Source of the DNA: Enterobacter sp. 10-1
Lineage (GTDB): Bacteria > Pseudomonadota > Gammaproteobacteria > Enterobacterales > Enterobacteriaceae
Reading direction: 5' to 3'
DNA: 64,000 nt
NCBI GenBank assembly: GCA_002270295.1
Contig: NISF01000007.1
Location: 186,540-250,539 of the forward strand
The translations under genes and the position numbers were made by a program. Shown in pieces: positions 57,861 through 64,000 of this stretch; positions within the stretch are counted from its first letter, which is position 1, and every line of letters starts with the position of its first letter. The notes below the pieces were generated by a model. The model made no database searches. It saw nothing but the letters and a program-made list of their open reading frames with translations, and was not told where the DNA came from.

Positions 57861-59798
57861 TTAGTAACGCTGCTGCCACTCCGCATCGCTGAGCATTCCC
57901 GCTTTCTCTCCCATGAAGTAGCGATAGTAAGCGTCATAGGAGAGCACGTTCTTCACGTAGCCGCGCGTTTCCGAGAACGGGATGCTCTCGATAAACGCCA
58001 CCGCGTCGATCCGCCCGGCGCTATTGCTCCGCCAGGTGCGCACCCGTCCAGGCCCGGCGTTATAGGCGGCGGAAGCGTAAATACGGTTATTGCCGAACTG
58101 CTGATAAACGTACTGCAGATAGCTGGTGCCAATATTGATATTGGTTTCCGGATCCAGCAGCTGCGATGGGCCGCCGTAGCCGGCAATATTAAACATCCCA
58201 ACCGTATGGGTGGCGGTGCCCGGCATAATCTGCATCAGGCCGCTGGCGCCAACCGGCGAGCGGACCTTCGGGTTCCAGGCGCTCTCCTGACGGGCAATCG
58301 CCATGGCGTAGCTTTGCGTAATATCCTTGCCGCTGATATAGCGGGAGAAAAGATCGTTGTAGGCCAACGGGAAGCGCTCTTCCAGCTGATCCCACAGCTT
58401 CCCGGCGATCGTCGCCTGGACGCTAAGATCCCACCAGTGCTGGTTGAAGGCATAGCGCGCCAGCTGGGCCTGCTGATCTTTGGTCCGGCTGGTCACCAGG
58501 TTGGCCCACTCGCTGCGCGCGGTGTTGTCCATATTCCAGTACATCAGCTCGCGTACCCTGGCCATTTCCGGCCCCGAGGTCAGCGCCGAATCGAGGGTTG
58601 CGGGCGCCTTATCGATCCGGAAGGTGAACTCTTCGCCCAGCCGCTGGGCGGCAATCATCGGGTAGAAACCGCGCTGCTGCATCAGCGAACGGAGGATGGC
58701 TTTCGCTTCATCATCACGCCCGCGCTCCAGCAGCAAATCCGCCTGCCAGTAGCGCCACTCGTCTTTCTCTTTGGCCTCCATCGGCAGGCGCGCCAGCCAG
58801 GTGTTCAGGCCGTGGCGATCGCCGGTTCCCAGCGCCATGCGCACGCGTCGCTCCACCAGCGGCGTGGACTGAGAACGCATAATTGCGTCATCACGCCAGA
58901 CCGCCTGCTCGTCGGTAACGTCGGTGCCCATCAGGCGCCAGGCCACGATATCCCGCAGCGCCTGGGTTTGATCGTCATTGAGCTGCTGTGCCTGGACCAA
59001 CGACGGGATCATCAGCCGGGCGTTTTCGACGTCCTGACGCGCCACGCTCTCAAAGGCCACCGCCGCCATCTGACGGGTGAAATCGGTAGCCCCGGTGGTG
59101 CGGGCAAAATTCATCACGGTATTCGGATCGTTGGCCAGCGCCACAATCGCGGAAGAGATGGTCTGATACTCAGGCGGCATCTGCTGCGCCAGCGATCGCA
59201 CCAGGCTGGTGTTGCCCGCCTTCATCGCCAGACGGATGCGTTCGAGCCAGGCCAGCGGGTCCTGCTGGCCGGAAGCGCGCCAGGCGCTAAACAGCGCATC
59301 GCACGCGTTGGGCTGACTTTTACCGGTGAGCCACAGCGTTTTTGCGCCGTCCCAGGCCTCCTGCGCCTGACCCACGCTCAGCTTCGCATAGTAATAATTA
59401 CACTGCGCTTCGGTGCTGGTCGGCTTGTCGGGGCTAAACGCCAGCAGCCCTTGCCAGTCGCTGCGACGGGCCAGTTCATTGACGAAGCGCGATTTCAGGG
59501 AGCGGGCGGGCGGAAGCGTGGGGTTAGCCTCAATAAAATTTTTCACCACCAGCGCCGGCTGGTTCATCAGATCATCGGTTATCTGCCGGTACTGGAGGTA
59601 CGGGTATAACGGATAGGTCGACAGCGTGGGCATCAGCTCATCGACGACCGACATCTGCCGGCCGTCCCACGCCTGCTTAATTTGGGCATAGCGGCTGCGC
59701 TGTTCATCCAGTGAATCCGCATGCGCCAGCTGGCTAAGCGTCAGCAGACTTACGCCGGCAGCCAGAAGGCGCCACGCCGTAGTTTTGGCCTTTTCCAC
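57861..59798 (-). CDS. slt: Soluble lytic murein transglycosylase
   Basis: Slt70 cleaves peptidoglycan with formation of 1,6-anhydromuramic acid in the periplasm. It has 645 residues as in E. coli, with start codon GTG (59796-59798). A signal peptide ends near LAHADSLDEQ. A long alpha-helical superhelix is followed by the C-terminal lysozyme-like domain with the catalytic Glu in AIARQESAWNP and SPVGASGLMQIMPGTA. It lies downstream of ettA's divergent promoter region and upstream of trpR. Confidence 0.97.
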   Translation of the reverse strand: MEKAKTTAWRLLAAGVSLLTLSQLAHADSLDEQRSRYAQIKQAWDGRQMSVVDELMPTLSTYPLYPYLQYRQITDDLMNQPALVVKNFIEANPTLPPARSLKSRFVNELARRSDWQGLLAFSPDKPTSTEAQCNYYYAKLSVGQAQEAWDGAKTLWLTGKSQPNACDALFSAWRASGQQDPLAWLERIRLAMKAGNTSLVRSLAQQMPPEYQTISSAIVALANDPNTVMNFARTTGATDFTRQMAAVAFESVARQDVENARLMIPSLVQAQQLNDDQTQALRDIVAWRLMGTDVTDEQAVWRDDAIMRSQSTPLVERRVRMALGTGDRHGLNTWLARLPMEAKEKDEWRYWQADLLLERGRDDEAKAILRSLMQQRGFYPMIAAQRLGEEFTFRIDKAPATLDSALTSGPEMARVRELMYWNMDNTARSEWANLVTSRTKDQQAQLARYAFNQHWWDLSVQATIAGKLWDQLEERFPLAYNDLFSRYISGKDITQSYAMAIARQESAWNPKVRSPVGASGLMQIMPGTATHTVGMFNIAGYGGPSQLLDPETNINIGTSYLQYVYQQFGNNRIYASAAYNAGPGRVRTWRSNSAGRIDAVAFIESIPFSETRGYVKNVLSYDAYYRYFMGEKAGMLSDAEWQQRY

Positions 59799-60067
59799 AA
59801 GCTATTCCCCTATTTAAGTCCATCAGAGCAGCATCGTGCCGCTTTTAAAATATTCCGGTATCGCTTTAGATATGCTAACCAGACAACGCCAAACGCGCCA
59901 CGTCCTGAACATTTTTTTACTCTTCTGTGAATCCCATCGCCTCTCTGGGATTAAAGCGCGAAAAAGGCTACACTTCGCCTTTGAAAACTATTCACTACCC
60001 TACTCAAAATCATTCCGGCTGAGGCAGCCTGAAGGGTGAAGAGTATATAAAAGAGGCGAAGTCCAAC

Positions 60068-61735
60068 GTGGCTCAATTCGTTTATACCATGCATCGTGTC
60101 GGCAAAGTGGTTCCGCCGAAACGTCATATTTTGAAAAATATCTCCCTGAGCTTCTTCCCTGGGGCGAAGATCGGCGTTCTCGGCCTGAACGGCGCCGGTA
60201 AGTCCACCCTGCTGCGCATTATGGCCGGTATCGATACCGATATCGAAGGCGAAGCCCGCCCGCAGCCGGGCCTTAAGATTGGCTACCTGCCGCAGGAGCC
60301 GAAGCTTAACCCGGAGCAGACCGTTCGCGAGTCCGTGGAAGAAGCGGTTGCCGAAGTGGTTAACGCGCTGAAAGGCCTCGATGAGGTGTACGCTAAGTAC
60401 GCTGAGCCGGATGCCGACTTCGATAAACTCGCCGCCCAGCAGGGCAAGTTTGAGGAGATTATCCAGGCGCACGACGGCCACAACCTGAACGTGCAGCTCG
60501 AGCGTGCGGCCGACGCCCTGCGCCTGCCGGACTGGGATGCCAAAATCGCTAACCTGTCCGGTGGTGAACGCCGCCGCGTGGCTCTGTGCCGCCTGCTGCT
60601 GGAAAAGCCGGACATGCTGCTGCTCGACGAACCGACCAACCACCTGGATGCCGAATCCGTGGCCTGGCTGGAACGCTTCCTGCACGACTTCGAAGGAACC
60701 GTTGTGGCCATTACCCACGACCGTTACTTCCTTGATAACGTTGCCGGCTGGATCCTCGAGCTCGACCGCGGTGAAGGCATTCCGTGGGAAGGCAACTACT
60801 CCTCCTGGCTGGAGCAGAAAGATCAGCGCCTGGCCCAGGAAGCCTCTCAGGAAGCGGCGCGCCGCAAGTCCATTGAGAAAGAGCTGGAGTGGGTCCGCCA
60901 GGGCGCGAAAGGCCGTCAGTCTAAGGGCAAAGCCCGTCTGGCGCGCTTCGAAGAGCTTAACAGCGTTGAATACCAGAAACGTAACGAAACTAACGAACTG
61001 TTTATTCCGCCTGGAGCACGTCTGGGGGATAAAGTCGTTGAAGTCACCAACCTGCGTAAATCCTACGGCGATCGCCTGCTGATTGACGACCTGAACTTCT
61101 CGGTACCGAAAGGAGCCATCGTCGGGATCATCGGGCCAAACGGCGCGGGTAAATCCACCCTGTTCCGCATGATGTCGGGTCAGGAACAGCCTGATGCCGG
61201 TTCTATCACCCTGGGTGATACCGTTAAGCTGGCCTCCGTCGATCAGTTCCGTGACGCTATGGATAACAGCAAAACCGTTTGGGAAGAGGTTTCCGGCGGG
61301 CTGGATATCATGAAGATCGGCAACACCGAGATGCCGAGCCGCGCCTACGTTGGCCGCTTTAACTTCAAAGGTGTCGATCAGGGCAAACGCGTCGGCGAGC
61401 TGTCCGGCGGTGAGCGCGGTCGTCTGCACCTGGCGAAACTGCTGCAGGTTGGCGGTAACGTTCTGCTGCTCGATGAACCAACCAACGACCTGGATATCGA
61501 AACCCTGCGCGCGTTAGAAAACGCCCTGCTGGAGTTCCCGGGCTGCGCGATGGTTATCTCGCACGACCGCTGGTTCCTTGACCGCGTAGCGACCCACATT
61601 CTGGACTACCAGGATGAAGGTAAGGTGGAGTTCTTCGAAGGTAACTTTACCGAATACGAAGAGTACAAGAAGCGCACCCTCGGCGCCGATGCGCTGGAAC
61701 CGAAGCGCATCAAGTACAAACGTATCGCCAAGTAA
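60068..61735 (+). CDS. ettA: Energy-dependent translational throttle ABC-F protein
   Basis: ABC-F protein that binds the ribosomal E site and gates entry into elongation according to the ADP/ATP ratio. It has 555 residues as in E. coli; the start is GTG 60068. There are two ABC domains (GLNGAGKST, LSGGERRR, DEPTNHLD; and GPNGAGKST, LSGGERGR, DEPTNDLD), with an arm insertion and a linker (KSIEKELEWVRQGAKGRQSK). Confidence 0.97.
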   Translation: MAQFVYTMHRVGKVVPPKRHILKNISLSFFPGAKIGVLGLNGAGKSTLLRIMAGIDTDIEGEARPQPGLKIGYLPQEPKLNPEQTVRESVEEAVAEVVNALKGLDEVYAKYAEPDADFDKLAAQQGKFEEIIQAHDGHNLNVQLERAADALRLPDWDAKIANLSGGERRRVALCRLLLEKPDMLLLDEPTNHLDAESVAWLERFLHDFEGTVVAITHDRYFLDNVAGWILELDRGEGIPWEGNYSSWLEQKDQRLAQEASQEAARRKSIEKELEWVRQGAKGRQSKGKARLARFEELNSVEYQKRNETNELFIPPGARLGDKVVEVTNLRKSYGDRLLIDDLNFSVPKGAIVGIIGPNGAGKSTLFRMMSGQEQPDAGSITLGDTVKLASVDQFRDAMDNSKTVWEEVSGGLDIMKIGNTEMPSRAYVGRFNFKGVDQGKRVGELSGGERGRLHLAKLLQVGGNVLLLDEPTNDLDIETLRALENALLEFPGCAMVISHDRWFLDRVATHILDYQDEGKVEFFEGNFTEYEEYKKRTLGADALEPKRIKYKRIAK

Positions 61736-61748
61736 TAAGAACAGGTAA

Positions 61749-61780
61749 TAAAAAACGGGTGGCCAGGCCACCCGTTTTTC
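61749..61780. terminator. Bidirectional terminator between ettA and nadR
   Basis: ACGGGTGGCC and GGCCACCCGT arms flanked by A-runs and T-runs on both sides; serves the convergent ettA and nadR. Confidence 0.9.
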
Positions 61781-61801
61781 TATCCCACGCCATCGCGGTC
61801 G

Positions 61802-63034
61802 TTAGCCCGGCTCGCCCATCAGCTGTTTCACCAGCTCGACGCAGCGCAGAAAGCGCGTATCGTAGTCCGCCTCTTTCACGTGCACGAAGTTTATTTCGTT
61901 CTCTTTAAGCAACGACACCAGCAGGGTCTGGAACTCCGTACGATCCACCGAGCTTCCCAGACTGCGTAAACCGTCGGCCACCCACGGCGTATTGTTCTCC
62001 AGCAGGATAACCAGGTCGAAACGGTACTCGTCGATCAGCGCCTGGACGAAGGGATGCTCGCGGCCTTCATACTTCAGACAAAATGCCTGGGTACTGACGA
62101 AATCGGTATCGATGAACGCCACTTTATTGGCATATTTCACAGCGAAATCAATGTACTGAGCGTGTCCGAGCGCAATTTTATCATAGTCAGAATACTGCAG
62201 CGCCATCTCGTCGCCGCCCAGATGCGAGAAGACGTAGTCCCGACCGTACTCCCAGGCGCTGGTGGTATTGAAGATGTTGGCCAGCTTATTGACCAGCGTC
62301 GATTTACCGCTCGATTCGCCGCCGAGGATCGCCACCGTGCGCACGAAGAACGGCTTCACTTCGGTGGGGATATATTCCCAGTAGCGGAACGGGTTTTCAC
62401 GAATCTGCCCGCCGCTGATGTTCATAAAGGTTCGCTTAGGATCGATCAGTACCGTTTCGATCCCCAGCTGCTCCAGATACTGCGGCGCGTCGGACTCTTC
62501 TGAGGAATAGATCCAGTTTGGCTGAATGCCCTTCTCGTCCATAAAGGCGCGGATCCCTCGGCTCCAGACGTCCCAGCCGTGCGGATAAGGCTCCATCCCC
62601 TCTTCATTAAAGGCGTGAATGCGGATGTTTTTCTGATACTTGAACGTTTGCAGCAGCCAGCGCAGACGGTCGGGCACCGTCGGCTGCTGCGACATGGCGC
62701 TCTCTTCAAACAGCTGGCGGTCGCGGGTATCGTCATAGCCCATGATGATATGCAGCTCGTCTACCTGACTGCAGGCGCGCTGGATCAAATAGATATGGCC
62801 GGTATGCAGCGGGTAAAACTTACCAAACACCACGCCGACGCTTTTCTGCCGACGCGGGAACTCAAGGCCGAGAAAGCGGTGCAGAGCTTCCAGCTTCTGC
62901 GCGCTCGGGCTTTTAATTTTCGCATTCAGCAACTGGCTCAGATAGCCTTTGGTCATCCCGCTGGCTTCAGCCACCTGCTGCAGCGTGCAGCCTTTTTGCT
63001 TAATCGCGGTTTTGAGATAGTCGAACGATGACAC
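61802..63034 (-). CDS. nadR: NadR: NAD repressor, NMN adenylyltransferase, ribosylnicotinamide kinase
   Basis: Three-function protein: N-terminal HTH repressor of NAD synthesis genes (TLQQVAEASGMTKGYLSQLL), middle adenylyltransferase (GVVFGKFYPLHTGHIYLIQRA), and C-terminal kinase with Walker A GGESSGKST. The GTG at 63034 (read MSSFDYLK) follows AGGAGG and gives 410 residues, as in E. coli. The 28-residue upstream extension is not conserved. Confidence 0.97.
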   Translation of the reverse strand: MSSFDYLKTAIKQKGCTLQQVAEASGMTKGYLSQLLNAKIKSPSAQKLEALHRFLGLEFPRRQKSVGVVFGKFYPLHTGHIYLIQRACSQVDELHIIMGYDDTRDRQLFEESAMSQQPTVPDRLRWLLQTFKYQKNIRIHAFNEEGMEPYPHGWDVWSRGIRAFMDEKGIQPNWIYSSEESDAPQYLEQLGIETVLIDPKRTFMNISGGQIRENPFRYWEYIPTEVKPFFVRTVAILGGESSGKSTLVNKLANIFNTTSAWEYGRDYVFSHLGGDEMALQYSDYDKIALGHAQYIDFAVKYANKVAFIDTDFVSTQAFCLKYEGREHPFVQALIDEYRFDLVILLENNTPWVADGLRSLGSSVDRTEFQTLLVSLLKENEINFVHVKEADYDTRFLRCVELVKQLMGEPG

Positions 63035-63149
63035 AAGAGCCTCCTGCTTTAGCAATACTGAAAAAATATCCTGTGGGTTTCTGGTGGCAGGAAGGCGGCA
63101 AGCGAACGCCGCCAACACACCTGCCGCCGGAAAGACGACGGATATTTAA

Positions 63150-64000
63150 TTATAAGTCGTCAAAAACGCTTAGCGCATCCGCAAGCTTTTTCACGCCAAA
63201 GATTTGCATCCCTTCCGGTACTTTTTTCGGCACGTTGGCGGCCGGGACGATGGCGCGGCGGAACCCGTGCTTGGCCGCCTCGGAGATGCGCTCCTGGCCG
63301 CTGGGCACCGGGCGGATCTCGCCGGACAGGCCCACTTCGCCAAACACCACCAGATCGTGCGGCAGCGGACGATCCCGCAGGCTCGACACCATCGCCAGCA
63401 GCAGCGCGAGGTCCGCGCTGGTTTCCGCCACCTTCACCCCGCCAACGACGTTGACGAAGACGTCCTGGTCGGACATCTGCAGGCCGCCGTGACGGTGCAG
63501 CACCGCCAGCAGTATCGCCAGCCGGTTCTGCTCCAGCCCCACGGCCACCCGGCGCGGGTTGGACATCATCGAGTGATCGACCAGCGCCTGAATCTCCACC
63601 AGCAGCGGACGGGTGCCTTCCCAGACCACCATCACCGAACTACCGGAAGTGACCTCATCGCCGCGGCTGAGGAAAATAGCCGAAGGGTTGCTGATTTCGC
63701 GCAGCCCCTGCTCGGTCATCGCGAAGACCCCCAGCTCATTCACCGCACCGAAGCGGTTTTTATGGCTGCGCAGGGTGCGAAAGCGGGAATCGGCGTCGCC
63801 ATCCAGCAGTACCGAGCAGTCAATACAGTGTTCGAGCACCTTCGGCCCGGCCAGCGAGCCGTCTTTGGTGACGTGACCCACCATAACAATCGCCACGTCG
63901 CGGGTTTTCGCAAACCGCGTCAGGTAAGCGGCGGTCTCACGCACCTGGGCCACGCTGCCCGGCGAGGACTGGACGTCGGCCATATGCATCACCTGGATGG
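63150..64000 (-). CDS. radA: DNA repair protein RadA (partial)
   Basis: C-terminal about 283 residues of RadA (Sms), a DnaB-like helicase that aids branch migration in recombination. The 5' part, with the zinc finger and Walker A, lies beyond the right edge. The RadA-specific HKNRFGAVNELGVF motif, the Walker B-side GHVTKDGSLAGPKVLEH and the C-terminal Lon-like domain ending LADALSVFDDL are present. It lies upstream of nadR as in E. coli. Confidence 0.97.
   Translation of the reverse strand, partial: IQVMHMADVQSSPGSVAQVRETAAYLTRFAKTRDVAIVMVGHVTKDGSLAGPKVLEHCIDCSVLLDGDADSRFRTLRSHKNRFGAVNELGVFAMTEQGLREISNPSAIFLSRGDEVTSGSSVMVVWEGTRPLLVEIQALVDHSMMSNPRRVAVGLEQNRLAILLAVLHRHGGLQMSDQDVFVNVVGGVKVAETSADLALLLAMVSSLRDRPLPHDLVVFGEVGLSGEIRPVPSGQERISEAAKHGFRRAIVPAANVPKKVPEGMQIFGVKKLADALSVFDDL

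Noticed and set aside
58206..59609. 467-codon plus-strand frame opposite slt
   Set aside because: Slt matches its family along its whole length; the mirror frame has no domain.
59951..61429. 492-codon minus-strand frame opposite ettA
   Set aside because: Shadow of the highly biased ettA gene; no family resemblance.

Overview
The window is chromosomal DNA of an Enterobacteriaceae bacterium of the Klebsiella/Raoultella/Enterobacter type. Nearly every core gene matches its Escherichia coli counterpart in length and motifs, and the order is the E. coli 'minute 0-1 / 99-100' backbone read in reverse: pdxA-rsmA-apaG-apaH, folA, kefC-kefF, carB-carA, dapB, rihC, ispH-fkpB-lspA-ileS-ribF, rpsT, nhaR-nhaA, dnaJ-dnaK, satP, mog, talB, alsT, yaaA, yaaX, thrC-thrB-thrA-thrL, yjtD, yjjY, arcA, creA, rob, gpmB, yjjX, trpR, slt, ettA, nadR, radA (cut by the right edge). 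No tRNA, rRNA, CRISPR array, IS element or prophage was seen.

Three accessory blocks interrupt this backbone. (1) About 6.4-12.0 kb, where E. coli carries cai, fix and yaaU, holds a ketogluconate/gluconate locus. It has an ACS-family MFS transporter and a GhrB-like 2-ketoacid reductase on the minus strand, an IdnR-like LacI regulator, and divergent idnO-idnK-yhcH genes. (2) About 18.3-27.0 kb, between dapB and rihC, holds a mannose-family PTS (separate IIA, IIB, IIC, IID), a 581-residue protein with a C-terminal class I phosphomannose isomerase domain, two tandem cupin-type phosphoglucose isomerases in a convergent operon, and a MalI-like LacI repressor. Four copies of a GGTTA-N6/7-TAACC inverted repeat sit at the two promoter regions, with a perfect CRP site, so the two operons look like one regulon. 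It is followed by an AlaX tRNA-editing gene and a divergent LysR regulator. (3) A metabolite:H+ symporter sits between satP and mog at 41.1-42.4 kb.

The PTS/triple-isomerase regulon is the strongest candidate for an undescribed system. The PTS would deliver a sugar phosphate, and three sugar-phosphate isomerases of two unrelated folds would feed it toward fructose-6-phosphate. The substrate cannot be told from sequence. The PMI protein also carries an uncharacterised N-terminal half that looks like a nucleoside-kinase fold without its P-loop.

A second notable point is loss of the creBCD genes. creA is intact, but between it and arcA only a decayed creD tail remains, ending in the same DDxLRIWK residues as E. 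coli CreD and carrying two in-frame stops. The 157 bases left of pdxA do not encode the end of surA, its normal upstream partner.

Regulatory features visible directly include the thr attenuator with its leader peptide, the trpR operator, sigma32 promoters of dnaK, PurR and ARG-like sites upstream of carA, TTG starts for carA and rpsT, GTG starts for slt, ettA and nadR, and numerous intrinsic terminators.
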